NCBI RefSeq assembly: GCF_003007735.2
Contig: NZ_PXNQ02000001.1
Span: 1 to 64,000 of the forward strand
Reading direction: 5' to 3'
Length of the DNA: 64,000 nt
DNA from: Paracoccus methylarcula
GTDB lineage: Bacteria; Pseudomonadota; Alphaproteobacteria; Rhodobacterales; Rhodobacteraceae
Shown here: positions 17,509 through 26,571 of the stretch, one piece after another
Layout: every line of letters starts with the position of its first letter
Position numbering within the stretch: position 1 is the first letter of the stretch
Translations under genes and position numbers: made by a program
The notes under the pieces: model-generated
The model's database searches: none
Seen by the model: only the letters and a program-made list of their open reading frames with translations
Told to the model about the DNA's origin: nothing

Positions 17509-18522
17509 CTATGCGACCTCTGCGAGTTCCTCCGCCGGCTTCATGAGCTGACGCTCGAAAAAGGCGATGGTTGCCTTCAGCCCATCATCGAGCACGACCC
17601 TTGGCTCCCATCCGAGTTCGCGCTTGGCCACAGTGATGTCGGGTCTGCGCTGCCGCGGATCATCCACAGGCAATGGCCGATGGACGATCCGCGAGGACGA
17701 ACCGGTTATATCCATGACTCGTTCAGCCAGCTCACGCACCGTGAATTCATTCGGATTGCCCATGTTGACCGGGGCATGAATGACATGCGGGCTGTACATG
17801 AGCCGATGGAAACCTTCGATCAGGTCATCCACATAACAGAAGGAGCGGGTCTGTGATCCGTCGCCGTAAACGGTGATATCTTCGTTCCTGAGAGCCTGGA
17901 CGACGAAATTGGACACGACCCGGCCATCATCCGGCCGCATGCGGGGACCATAAGTGTTGAAGATGCGCGCGATACGAATATCCGTGCCGTATTGGTTGTG
18001 GAAATCGTGAAAGAGCGTCTCGGCAGCTCTCTTGCCCTCGTCATAGCAGGAGCGCGGTCCGAACGGATTTACATTGCCCCAATAGGTCTCGGCCTGTGGA
18101 TGCATCAGGGGATCGCCATAAACCTCCGAAGTGGAGGCCTGGAAAATACGTGCCTGATAGCGTACCGCGAGTTCCAGCAGATTGAGCGAGCCAAACATGC
18201 TGGTCTTCAGCGTATGGACCGGATCGGCCTGATAATGCGGCGGCGAGGCGGGGCAAGCAAGATTGTAAATTTCGTCAACGGGCAGATCAAGCGGCTCGGT
18301 CACATCGTGGCGAACGAAGCTGAAGGTATCGAATTGCAGTAAATACCGCAGATTTTTCATCTGCCCGGTGGTGAAATTGTCCACGCAAATCACGAAATGC
18401 CCCTCGCACAAGAGGCGCATGCAAAGATGAGTTCCAAGAAAACCCGCCCCTCCCGCCACGAGAATGCGACGCTTTGATTTACCGACCGATCTGGGGTTCG
18501 AAGGCGGAAATGCCATGCTCAT
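17509..18522 (-). CDS. UDP-glucuronate decarboxylase (UDP-xylose synthase type)
   Basis: This 337-residue SDR-type enzyme has GGAGFLGTH (24-32), TSEVYGDP (131-138, with the glutamate typical of UXS) and Y160/K164 in CYDEGKR, the family-typical RSCYDEGKR. It should convert UDP-glucuronate to UDP-xylose. Start 18522 was chosen because GGAGGT lies just upstream. It is the first gene of the six-gene operon and is divergent from the diguanylate cyclase at 18786. A close relative (dTDP-glucose dehydratase) is less likely given the motif set. Confidence 0.85.
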   Translation of the reverse strand: MSMAFPPSNPRSVGKSKRRILVAGGAGFLGTHLCMRLLCEGHFVICVDNFTTGQMKNLRYLLQFDTFSFVRHDVTEPLDLPVDEIYNLACPASPPHYQADPVHTLKTSMFGSLNLLELAVRYQARIFQASTSEVYGDPLMHPQAETYWGNVNPFGPRSCYDEGKRAAETLFHDFHNQYGTDIRIARIFNTYGPRMRPDDGRVVSNFVVQALRNEDITVYGDGSQTRSFCYVDDLIEGFHRLMYSPHVIHAPVNMGNPNEFTVRELAERVMDITGSSSRIVHRPLPVDDPRQRRPDITVAKRELGWEPRVVLDDGLKATIAFFERQLMKPAEELAEVA

Positions 18523-18785
18523 AAGGACCTCCAAGCTGTAAAGAAGCGCCCTATTACCACCCGCCGCCTTATATGCGGCGGCGATCAAATCAAAACGACA
18601 CCTGAAAACGCGGGTCTTCTTGCGAATATTAATTCTATTGAAGGTTGATAACTCTCATTAACCCTGCATGGCGATATCAGGGAATCCGGAAACTTTTCAA
18701 AGCGTCCATTTCCAAAAGAAACTATGGATTTTCGATCCCGCATGGGTGTTTATAAGTAGAGAATCATTGTTGACGCTGAAAGGCG

Positions 18786-20006
18786 ATGACCATGCTGCAA
18801 CTTGACTTTCTTACACTCTACATAGTTATAATCCTGAATTCCTTAACTGTTTGCGTAATTTGGACTGGTGTCGTCGCGACTTACAGCAACTTCACGCCTT
18901 CCAGGATTTGGCTTGCCTCGGTCATCCTGTCTTGCATCGGCGGAGCGATTTTATCGCTTCAGGGAAATGAGGGAGCATTCTGGCCAGCCACAATTGGAAA
19001 CACTATCATTATTTATTCATTCTGCCTTTTGTGGATTGGTATACGGTATTTTTACGACGAAAAATCCGGCTGGAAGAATGCACTAATCATTTCACTTGCA
19101 AGTTTTTTCTTCATGGCGATTTTTCACACGATCTGGCAGGGCAGAAATGTTGTTTATGCCGTGGGCCAGTCCGTGCCTATGGCATTGACGGCGATCTTCC
19201 TGTTCAGACAGCGTCGCATTGGCTTCGGCGGCCAGATAGCCATGATCGCCATTCTTCTTGGCATCGGAGGTCATGCGATCGAGACAGCTCTGAACCTTGC
19301 GGCATGGTCGGGCCGGTACGATCAGGATCTTTACTTTGCCGTAGAAAGCTATGCGCTGGTTTGCGTGATCTACGGCGGCATCATCTGGCATTTCGGCTTT
19401 ATCGTGATGGCGGTCAATCGCTTGCATGGCGACATCGTCAAGGTCGCGGAAACGGACGAGTTGACCGATCTCCCCAATCGCCGGCATTTCATGGGGCAGT
19501 TGGCCCAGTCCGAGGAAAGATTCCTGCATGACGGAATGCCCTATTCGGTCATGATGATCGACATCGATCACTTCAAGCAATGGAATGACAAATATGGCCA
19601 CAAGCTAGGCGACCTTGCTCTCATGCATTTCGCCAGGGTGGCATCTACCACCATACGCAATGACGACATTCTGGCACGGACCGGGGGCGATGAATTCGCG
19701 TTGCTCATGCCTCTTGCGGGAGAAGCGGAGGCAACGGAACTGGCGCGCCGGCTCATCATTCGTCTCCGATGCTCCCCATTGCGGCATGCAGATCTGTCTG
19801 TCACAATATCGGCAAGTATCGGCATTGCGGCACGTGCTGCCAACAACATCTGGGCGGACATTGATGTCTTGGCCCGGGCCGACATGGCGCTCTACAATGT
19901 CAAGAAGGCAGGGAGAGACGGCTATGCGACGACCAGCGTGACCGCTGTCAAAGACGATGTCCCCGCATTTCGAGTGGTGGCGGGAGGTTCCAGCCATGCC
20001 CAATGA
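18786..20006 (+). CDS. Membrane-bound diguanylate cyclase (GGDEF)
   Basis: The protein has 406 residues with about six membrane segments (8-212) and a GGDEF domain. GGDEF is intact at 300-304, and an RxxD inhibitory site (RNDD, 291-294) lies exactly five residues before it, so an active, product-inhibited cyclase is expected. A second ATG lies two codons in. It is divergent from the polysaccharide operon and overlaps the AraC-type regulator gene downstream by 11 bases. That arrangement suggests joint control of c-di-GMP and polysaccharide output. Confidence 0.92.
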   Translation: MTMLQLDFLTLYIVIILNSLTVCVIWTGVVATYSNFTPSRIWLASVILSCIGGAILSLQGNEGAFWPATIGNTIIIYSFCLLWIGIRYFYDEKSGWKNALIISLASFFFMAIFHTIWQGRNVVYAVGQSVPMALTAIFLFRQRRIGFGGQIAMIAILLGIGGHAIETALNLAAWSGRYDQDLYFAVESYALVCVIYGGIIWHFGFIVMAVNRLHGDIVKVAETDELTDLPNRRHFMGQLAQSEERFLHDGMPYSVMMIDIDHFKQWNDKYGHKLGDLALMHFARVASTTIRNDDILARTGGDEFALLMPLAGEAEATELARRLIIRLRCSPLRHADLSVTISASIGIAARAANNIWADIDVLARADMALYNVKKAGRDGYATTSVTAVKDDVPAFRVVAGGSSHAQ

Positions 20007-21132
20007 ACACAACCAGCCCCCTTCTGAACCCGCATTCGCGGAACGTCGGCGGTGGCCACGAGTGTCGCGCGCCCCTTTGGGTGATGATACCGTCAAAAAC
20101 CCCGGCCTGACACCTCTTCGCTTCGATACGAGAGACTTGCCCCCCTGTCAGCAGTTTCTCGCATGGCAGGATCACATGGCGGCAATATGGCAAACACGCT
20201 TGCCGGATGATACCCGTTCCGAAGACGGATTTGCCGTTCGACAAACCGTATGGGACTTGCGCGGTGCGATCATTGTGCAGCAACTCACCCCAGCTTTCAG
20301 CTATGACCGTTCACCGGACATGGTGCGCTTCAGTCCGATCGATCACTGGTCGATCACCTTCCTTCGCACTGGCCGTAGCTGGACAGGCGTCGAAGGATGT
20401 GTGGTTCAGAACGAACCCGGCATGATTGAGGTTCGTTCGCTTGCCCGCCCGTTCAGCGGGCGAACCCTGGCGGCAGAGTCCGTCAGCCTGATCGTTCCGA
20501 TCGACCTGTTCTCCGATCACGGCGGACTGCCATCCGCAAGCGATAATGTCGCCATCAGCGGTCATCGAGCCAGGTTGTTCATCGATTATCTATCGAGCAT
20601 CGAAACTCAGTTGGCTTATCTTACGCAAGATGAACTGCCCTGCATCAGAGATCGCTTGCGGGCAATGATATACGACACGGTTGTGCCCCTGGTGGATCGC
20701 GACGATAGCAACAGCACGACTTTGCAAACCGGGCTGATGGCACGAGCAAGACGCTTCATTTCGAACAATATCGCATCGCCCGATCTGACCCCGGAGGCGC
20801 TCAGTCGGGAACTGGCGATCTCACGGACGCGACTCTATGAACTGTTTGAAGCATCTGGTGGTGTTGCGAATTATATTCGCCAACGAAAGTTGCTCGCCGC
20901 CCGTGCCATATTGGCAGACCCGTCCGATACCCGAAAAATATCCGAGGTCGGAATGGCGGTAGGCTTTGAATCTGCCGCAAATTTCAGCCGCGCCTTCACG
21001 CAGCAATTCGGGTATAGCCCAAGCAATATACGCAAGCAAATGCCCGGGAACGGCTCGCATCCGGATACGGAATCTCATGGAAAGCAGCAGGTTACATTCG
21101 AAGATCTGCTGAGAACGCTTAGTTCATGTTAA
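19996..21132 (+). CDS. AraC-family transcriptional regulator
   Basis: The protein has 378 residues. The N-terminal part resembles the AraC-binding-like domain of the AraC/XylS group (positions about 40-230). Two C-terminal helix-turn-helix motifs are clear (LSRELAISRTRLYELFEASG and FESAANFSRAFTQQFGYSPS). Start 19996 has GGGAGG eight bases upstream and overlaps the end of the cyclase gene, so the two are translated together. The ligand is unknown; the divergent polysaccharide operon is the obvious candidate target. Confidence 0.88.
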   Translation: MPNEHNQPPSEPAFAERRRWPRVSRAPLGDDTVKNPGLTPLRFDTRDLPPCQQFLAWQDHMAAIWQTRLPDDTRSEDGFAVRQTVWDLRGAIIVQQLTPAFSYDRSPDMVRFSPIDHWSITFLRTGRSWTGVEGCVVQNEPGMIEVRSLARPFSGRTLAAESVSLIVPIDLFSDHGGLPSASDNVAISGHRARLFIDYLSSIETQLAYLTQDELPCIRDRLRAMIYDTVVPLVDRDDSNSTTLQTGLMARARRFISNNIASPDLTPEALSRELAISRTRLYELFEASGGVANYIRQRKLLAARAILADPSDTRKISEVGMAVGFESAANFSRAFTQQFGYSPSNIRKQMPGNGSHPDTESHGKQQVTFEDLLRTLSSC

Positions 21133-21597
21133 TTTCGACACCTGGCCGAATGGCATCATGGGAGTGGCTGATGACACGTTTCTCGATCAAATGACATCCA
21201 CCACTCGATTCCCGAGGGACTTGAGCGATTTTCAGCCACACGGGATATGCTTTCTTGCCTATTTGGTTGTCCATGATACCATTTTTCCATGATGGGTAAA
21301 ATAACCTCAAGGTGCTGGGCAACCATTCAAAATAGCGCGCATTTGCTGGAGGAACAGCATGACAACGAAATTTTAGCGCCCTTCTGGTTGCATCGGTGAA
21401 TCGAAAAGGAATTGGAAACTGGTTTATGAAAGAAGCCATACACCAAGGCAATAGGTTTGGCGCCATATGTATCGCCTCATGTTGACGGCAGGTCACCACT
21501 CAGATCGACCGAGCCATATGATATAGAGCACGCAAGAAGCCAGATCGGAAACTCCGAAACAACCAGGCTATATGCTCTTAATGCAAGGAGACTAGAA
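21133..21597. other. 465-base stretch upstream of the methyltransferase
   Basis: No supported gene. A minus-strand frame (21119-21499) overlaps the AraC stop and resembles nothing. The region is AT-richer than its surroundings and should hold the methyltransferase promoter, but no clear -35/-10 pair or repeat was found. Confidence 0.4.
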
Positions 21598-22632
21598 ATG
21601 AGGAACGTAACGCTCGACAATCAAAGCCTTATAACTCCATTATTAATTTCAAACGAACTTACCAAAGGGGGTATTGCGTCTTCTGCACCCGAGATAGTCA
21701 AGGCGCAGGAAATACTCGACGAAACACTTGACGATGCGGAAAAAAAATTCCGATCGTCGATGAATGTTGACGACATAGTCGGGGACACTTCAAGACGGCT
21801 TCACGAACTTCGTTCGAGTCTGGATTATGACACGTGGAAAAATTTGATCCCGATAGCGCAAGAACATCCGGTTGCCGAGTTCTTTCTTCAAGATCCGTTC
21901 ACGAACTGGTCTTTCACGAAGCCTCGCGGCTATTCAGGTGATGCGCATTTGCTCGATTTCATCTATGAGCATCCCAATGTCAGGTCGGAAGTTCAAAAAG
22001 CTTCTTCGATTGGACGAAAGATTTACGCCTACACAAAGGACGCCTCGTCGTCGATAGCGGTACGAGAACGGCGCGATCTATTGACCCGATATATCGATGA
22101 AATTGCATCTACTCGGGGGAAAGATACGGAAATCCTGACGATCGCAGCGGGCCATCTGCGGGAGGCCAGCCGGTCTAACGCTCTTCGAGATAAAAAGATC
22201 AGGCGCTGGATTGCACTCGATCAGGATCCACTGAGTGTTGAGTCAATTGATCGGGACTTCAAGGCAACTTGTGTCGAGGCCGTAGAGGGCTCCGTTCGCA
22301 GTCTCCTGAGAAATGCCCACGGGTTTGGAAAGTTCGATTTCATTTATGCGGCTGGTTTATACGATTATCTTCCTGACAAGGTCGCGGTGAAACTCACCCA
22401 GCACTGCCTGAACATGCTGAAACCAAACGGCGTCTTTCTCTTCGCCAATTTTGCACGCGATATTATGGTCGACGGCTATATGGAGGCTTTCATGAACTGG
22501 GCGTTGTTACTGCGCACGGAGATCGACATGTCAAATATCATCACGGCAAGTGCAACGCATGGAAGCGCGAAGTCGGATGTGTATTTTGGCAACAATAGAA
22601 ATATCGTTTACGGAGTCATTAAGTCATGCTGA
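21598..22632 (+). CDS. SAM-dependent methyltransferase-like protein
   Basis: The protein has 344 residues. The ATG at 21598 has AAGGAG eight bases upstream; an in-frame ATG at 21457 lacks one. The middle holds KPRGYSGDAHLLDFIYEHP, a signature of a methyltransferase group often annotated as extracellular-factor (3-hydroxypalmitate methyl ester) biosynthesis. It is followed by a Rossmann-like core (DTEILTIAAGHLREA, WIALDQDP, FDFIYAAGLYDYL). The usual GxGxG loop is degenerate (AAGHLREA). Low GC and rare codons set it apart from its neighbours and hint at transfer. Substrate unknown. Confidence 0.6.
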   Translation: MRNVTLDNQSLITPLLISNELTKGGIASSAPEIVKAQEILDETLDDAEKKFRSSMNVDDIVGDTSRRLHELRSSLDYDTWKNLIPIAQEHPVAEFFLQDPFTNWSFTKPRGYSGDAHLLDFIYEHPNVRSEVQKASSIGRKIYAYTKDASSSIAVRERRDLLTRYIDEIASTRGKDTEILTIAAGHLREASRSNALRDKKIRRWIALDQDPLSVESIDRDFKATCVEAVEGSVRSLLRNAHGFGKFDFIYAAGLYDYLPDKVAVKLTQHCLNMLKPNGVFLFANFARDIMVDGYMEAFMNWALLLRTEIDMSNIITASATHGSAKSDVYFGNNRNIVYGVIKSC

Positions 22633-22707
22633 CAACAAGTGTCATTGAAGGGGCTCCACTCCTCCCGCCTTCACTACCGTTGAAGTTGTGATCCCACCGA
22701 ATGGGAT

Positions 22708-23388
22708 TTATTGTTGATGAGAATGCTGCTGGGCGCTGATTTGTCTGAGAACCAGCATCATAGCCATATTCAAGCACGACGCTTGCCGAGAAGTTCTGTG
22801 CCTTATGCTGTTGACCCGCCCCATCCGATTGGTCCGATCTATCGAGACGATGGTTTCCGGTGCCGGCGGGCGATAGCCCAGAGCACTTTGCGGTCGTTCC
22901 GTGTTGTAGTGCTTCCTCCATTGTTCGATCAGGATTTGTGCTTCTCGCAGGCTGTAAAAGATCTCGCCGTCGAGCAGCTCATCCCTGAACCAGGCATTGA
23001 AGCTCTCGCAATAGCCGTTCTCCCAAGGTGAGCCGGGCTCGATATCGGCCGTTCTGGCACCGACGGCCCTGATCCAGTCCTGAACAGCCGGGGCCACGAA
23101 CTCGGGACCATTGTCGGAGCGAATGAACCCCGGCACGCCGCGCATGATGAACAGGTCGCTCAACGCATTGATCACGTCATTCTAGCTCCACTTGCGCCTG
23201 CCTCTGATCGTCAGGCATTCTGGGCCGTGTTCATCCAGGATGTTTACTGTTCGGAACATCTCGGCATCATCGGTGCGGCCAAGAACGAAGTAATAGGACC
23301 AGACATGATCACGATATTCCGGCTGGAGCCAGATGCATGATCTGCCGTTCAGCCATGCCATTGGGAGCAGTGGCAATCCATGCCTCAT
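22708..23388 (-). pseudogene. IS3-family transposase OrfB, broken
   Basis: Parts of the integrase core remain: DHVWSYYFVLGRTDD, then SDNGPEF, SPWENGYCESFN and LGYRPPAPE. An in-frame TAG interrupts it at about 23170-23175 (after RGRRKWS). The first 100 or so residues normally ahead of the core are missing, so OrfA and OrfB are joined by an internal deletion. It cannot encode an active transposase. Confidence 0.8.
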
Positions 23389-23537
23389 TTCCTCAGGATC
23401 AGCTTGTCCAGCGCCAGATCCGACACGGCCTTTCTGAGCCGTTCATTTTCCATCTGAAGCCGCTTGAGTTCTTTCAGTTGGTCGCTTCCTATACCGCCAG
23501 ACTGCTTGCGCCAGCGGTCATAGGTCTGTTCGGTCAT
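23385..23537 (-). pseudogene. IS3-family OrfA, 5'-truncated
   Basis: About 50 codons remain: MTEQTYDRWRKQSGGI, then a leucine-zipper-like stretch ending LALDKLILRK. This is the C-terminal half of the IS3-type OrfA helix-turn-helix protein. Its N-terminal half is absent; the sequence upstream belongs to the DsbA-like gene, whose 3' end was lost at this junction. Confidence 0.75.
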
Positions 23538-24072
23538 GCGCGCCAAAGCGGCGCATCTCGGACTGCGCCGCCTCGATCCGACTTTGGTTGAATGCCAGCA
23601 ACTCCTCATCCGGCGCGGCAAAGCGCTTGGCGGGGATGTCGAGCCCCAACTCGGCCAGAAGAGCGGCGATCACAGGCGCGTCGCCATTGTCACGCCCTTC
23701 GAGGTAGCGGGCGCGCTGGATGGCTTTCAGGGCGTCGAGCTCCCGGTCGGGCGCTGTCAGATGCACAGCGCTCAGCGCCAGGGTCGCAGGGCCGGAATCG
23801 ACATTGCCTGCGCCGCTTTCCAGAATATTCCGGCGATAGTCTTCGCTGAATACCTGGCCGGTGAGTTCGGCGATGCGCTGATCGGCTTCCCATGCATGGG
23901 CGGCAAAACCGGCATCCATCGGGAACGCACCGGCACCGGCGAACAGGCCGGAGGGCAGGGCGGTGGCGACGATGCCGTCCTGCTGCTTGAGCTGTTCAAT
24001 CGTCGGCGATGCGCCGTAGCACCAGCCGCAGAGCGGATCGAAAAGATAGATCAGGCGGATTGTGTCGGGCAT
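23518..24072 (-). CDS. DsbA-family thioredoxin-like protein, 3'-truncated
   Basis: This is the first 184 residues of a DsbA/FrnE-like protein. The CGWC redox motif is at 15-18 (LFDPLCGWCYGASP), and there is no signal peptide, so it is cytosolic. The family usually continues about 30 residues past FGA with a cis-proline loop (GVPTL); here the IS3 remnant replaces that part (FGAHDRTDL stop). The cis-proline is lost and activity is doubtful. It follows the NAD(P)-binding gene by 55 bases and was probably co-transcribed with it. Confidence 0.75.
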   Translation of the reverse strand: MPDTIRLIYLFDPLCGWCYGASPTIEQLKQQDGIVATALPSGLFAGAGAFPMDAGFAAHAWEADQRIAELTGQVFSEDYRRNILESGAGNVDSGPATLALSAVHLTAPDRELDALKAIQRARYLEGRDNGDAPVIAALLAELGLDIPAKRFAAPDEELLAFNQSRIEAAQSEMRRFGAHDRTDL

Positions 24073-24127
24073 GGAGGGCTCGTGCTTATGGGAGCGGGGC
24101 GACGGCTGGACCGCCGCCGGGTCAGGC

Positions 24128-24739
24128 TCAGTAGCCGACGGTGAAACGTTGGCGGATATGTTTGGGGTTATCGATTTCGTCCACCATGGCGATGGCATAA
24201 TCCTCGAAGGAGATGCTCGACCCGTTCTCGCCCGTCAGCAATTCGTCCTTGCCGAGCCGGAATTTGCTGGTGCGCTCGCCGGGCACGAACATCGCGGAGG
24301 GCGACAGGAAGGTCCATTCCAGATCGTCGAGCCTGCGCAGGTAGTCCAGCGTGGCGGTGCCATGGCTGGCCTCTTCCTTATAGGCTTCGGGGAAATCGGG
24401 CTGGTCGAGCAGGCGCTGACCGGGGGCGACCTCTAGGCTGGCGGCGCCACCGACCACCAGATAGCGCATGATACCGGTCTCGCGCAGTGCATTGACGATG
24501 ATCGAAAAATCGGTGCCGGTGAAGCGCAGCGAACTGACCACGGCGTCATGCCCCCGGAGCAACTCGGCCAGCGCTGCCCCGTCCTGTGCATCGCCGGCGA
24601 CAGGGGTAACGCCCGGCAACTCGGCGATTTTTTCGGGGCTGCGGGCGATGGCGGTCACCTCATGGCCACGGTCCGACAGTTCCTTGAGAATGCGCGAACC
24701 GGCATTGCCAGAGGCCCCGATGAGAGCAATTCTTGCCAT
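24128..24739 (-). CDS. NAD(P)-binding SDR/NmrA-like protein
   Basis: The protein has 203 residues with an N-terminal GASGNAGSRIL nucleotide site after a beta strand (MARIALI). It has no classical YxxxK catalytic pair, as in atypical SDRs (NmrA/YwnB-like). Such proteins often respond to electrophile or quinone stress and sit beside HxlR regulators, as here (divergent gene at 24893). Start 24739 is the natural N-terminus of the fold; the open frame upstream shows no homology. Confidence 0.8.
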   Translation of the reverse strand: MARIALIGASGNAGSRILKELSDRGHEVTAIARSPEKIAELPGVTPVAGDAQDGAALAELLRGHDAVVSSLRFTGTDFSIIVNALRETGIMRYLVVGGAASLEVAPGQRLLDQPDFPEAYKEEASHGTATLDYLRRLDDLEWTFLSPSAMFVPGERTSKFRLGKDELLTGENGSSISFEDYAIAMVDEIDNPKHIRQRFTVGY

Positions 24740-24771
24740 TGTTCTATCCTTCCGTTCAGATTCGAGATCAA

Positions 24772-24786
24772 GTCTATGTTCTAGAC
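24772..24786. promoter_or_regulatory. Palindrome between divergent genes, possible HxlR operator
   Basis: GTCTA-TGTTC-TAGAC is a perfect 5-bp arm inverted repeat. It lies 32 bases upstream of the SDR start, in the space shared with the HxlR gene. HxlR proteins bind such short inverted repeats; the assignment is inference. Confidence 0.35.
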
Positions 24787-24892
24787 CTTGTCTGTCATTT
24801 ATCGTACCGAACACATCTCGCAAGACGTCATCTTGCGGTGATCAGGTCAGCCTGTGCTGACCTCCCGGCCACCAAAGCAAGGAGTGCTCAGA

Positions 24893-25273
24893 GTGGAGCA
24901 AGACAACCTCATCCCGATTCCCTTCGTCTTTGAACAGCCCTGTCCGATCCGTGATGTTCTCGACCGGATCGGCGATCAATGGAGCTTGTTGATCCTGCAA
25001 GTGCTGGAGCACGGCACCATGCGGTTTAGCGCGATCAACCGCGCGATCGGCGACATCTCCAAGCAGATGCTCTCCAAGACGTTGAAGCGCTTGGAGGAGG
25101 ACGGGTTCATCTGGCGCACGCTTTACCCGGAAGTGCCGCCGCGCGTCGAATACGAATTGACAGATCTCGGCCGCTCTTTCCTTGTGCCGATGAAGGGGCT
25201 CATTGCCTGGGCGGATGTACATCACCGTGCAATCTGTGAGGCGCGGGCGAAGCATGCCGCCCGGGCCGAATGA
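24893..25273 (+). CDS. HxlR-family transcriptional regulator
   Basis: This 126-residue winged-helix regulator has CPIRDVLDRIGDQWSLLIL and the helix ISKQMLSKTLKRLEEDGF, the core of HxlR proteins. The GTG at 24893 is preceded by AAGGAG at eight bases and fits the family length; earlier in-frame starts exist. A single cysteine (C17 in EQPCPIRD) matches the sensing cysteine of QorR/YodB-type members that detect electrophiles or disulfide stress. It is divergent from the SDR and DsbA-like genes, its likely targets. Confidence 0.87.
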   Translation: MEQDNLIPIPFVFEQPCPIRDVLDRIGDQWSLLILQVLEHGTMRFSAINRAIGDISKQMLSKTLKRLEEDGFIWRTLYPEVPPRVEYELTDLGRSFLVPMKGLIAWADVHHRAICEARAKHAARAE

Positions 25274-25578
25274 TGAAGGACGCGCAGGTGCAGCGCACCG
25301 CGCTTGGAGCGGTCAGTCAATATTGCGAATGTGGCCAAAACCAACGCCGCCGGTCCGGCACCGAAACAGGTGAGAAGCAGAGCGAAGACGGGTGCGCCAG
25401 AGGTTTGCCCCATTTCGGCTTAGTCGCTTCAAGGTTCGCTAAAGCAAAGAGCGAAGAGGTTAGATATTGATGTCCTCAAACCCGACGAAATGATTATCTT
25501 CCGCAGTACCATGCGAAAGGTCACCGGATGGCTTCAAACACGCTATTTGCGAAGCCGTGAATTTCGTTGAGCAACGGA
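25274..25578. other. 305-base gap
   Basis: No supported gene. A minus-strand frame (25222-25413) encodes a hydrophobic stretch, perhaps a decayed membrane protein start, but it has no ribosome binding site and runs into HxlR. Confidence 0.35.
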
Positions 25579-25586
25579 TCAACGAA
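25563..25586 (-). terminator. Hairpin at the end of the TAXI gene
   Basis: On the minus strand, TTCGTTGA and TCAACGAA form an 8-bp stem with an 8-base loop that overlaps the stop codon of the TAXI gene. The following T-run is short (ATT), so it is a weak terminator at best. Confidence 0.4.
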
Positions 25587-26541
25587 GGCCCGCTTCCTCG
25601 AAATAGCGTTCGGCTCCTGGGTGCATGGGAACCCCGTAGTCCTTGGCTCCCAACTCGGGCGTGATTCCCGCGAAGCTCGAGTTCTGTTCCTGCAGTGCTT
25701 CGAGATTTTCCCAGAAGTTCTTCGTGAAGCCGTAGATCATCTCTTCATCGGCATTCGCATCGGCAAACACGACCTGTGCCAACCCGAATGTCTGGACCAC
25801 CTCGTCTTGCCCTTTGTATGTTCCGGCGGGGATCTCGAATGGTACCAGAAGTCCGTCATAGGCCTCGTTCATAGCGTCGATGACAGATTTCGGGATATCT
25901 AGATACCTGATGGGCGTGGTTGCAGAAAGCCTTTGCGCATTTCCAAGCCCAAGCTGGAATACATGACTACCGCCAACAAAGATCCCGTTCTGAATCTCGT
26001 CGAATACCTGGCCCGTCGGGACATTTCCGGGCAGAAAGTCGGTCATGGAGATCCCGGCGGCCTTGAGGAGCTCGACATTGAGGCCATGGGTGAAGCTCGC
26101 GGGAACGTTGATATTGAAGGACTGGCCCTTGATACCGTCAATTGATGTGATGCCGCTGTCGTCACGGACAAAGAAATTCTCCGGAACGATGCCGAAGGTG
26201 AAGAGCATGCGCAGATCCTTGAACTGCTCCTTGATCGGAACGTCGGCAAAATCGCCTTTTTGCTGATAGGCGAAGCTCAGATCGATCAGGGTATTGAGGC
26301 CAATATCGACATCATCGTTCAGGACAAGGCCGAGATTATCCTTGTAGCCACCGGTTGTCTGAACCGAAAACCTGTAATCACTCTGTGCCTTGTTGGCGAC
26401 ATCGGCCATCAATGCCCCGTTTACGTAGGGGCCTGAACCGGATGAGCTCGATCCGATCGAGACCTGGTCTTGCGCGAATGCGGGGCTTGACAGAAAGGTG
26501 ATGCCGGTCAAGACCGTTGCCAGTGATGTCACGAGTTTCAT
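25579..26541 (-). CDS. TAXI-family TRAP transporter substrate-binding protein
   Basis: The protein has 320 residues with a signal peptide (1-23, ending AFA). It shows the TAXI pattern: IGSSSSGSGPYVNGALMADV near the start, a QTTGGYKDNL segment, and a conserved QNGIFVGGSH region. It binds the solute in the periplasm and delivers it to the fused TRAP permease encoded 30 bases upstream (26572-28457). The alpha/beta hydrolase at the head of the operon may act on the imported compound. The ligand is unknown. Confidence 0.88.
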   Translation of the reverse strand: MKLVTSLATVLTGITFLSSPAFAQDQVSIGSSSSGSGPYVNGALMADVANKAQSDYRFSVQTTGGYKDNLGLVLNDDVDIGLNTLIDLSFAYQQKGDFADVPIKEQFKDLRMLFTFGIVPENFFVRDDSGITSIDGIKGQSFNINVPASFTHGLNVELLKAAGISMTDFLPGNVPTGQVFDEIQNGIFVGGSHVFQLGLGNAQRLSATTPIRYLDIPKSVIDAMNEAYDGLLVPFEIPAGTYKGQDEVVQTFGLAQVVFADANADEEMIYGFTKNFWENLEALQEQNSSFAGITPELGAKDYGVPMHPGAERYFEEAGLR

Positions 26542-26571
26542 GAGTTTCTCCTCTGTTGGATTTTCAGCTTG

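Noticed and set aside
21119..21499. Minus-strand ORF between the AraC and methyltransferase genes
   Set aside because: It overlaps the AraC stop, has no ribosome binding site and no recognisable domain.
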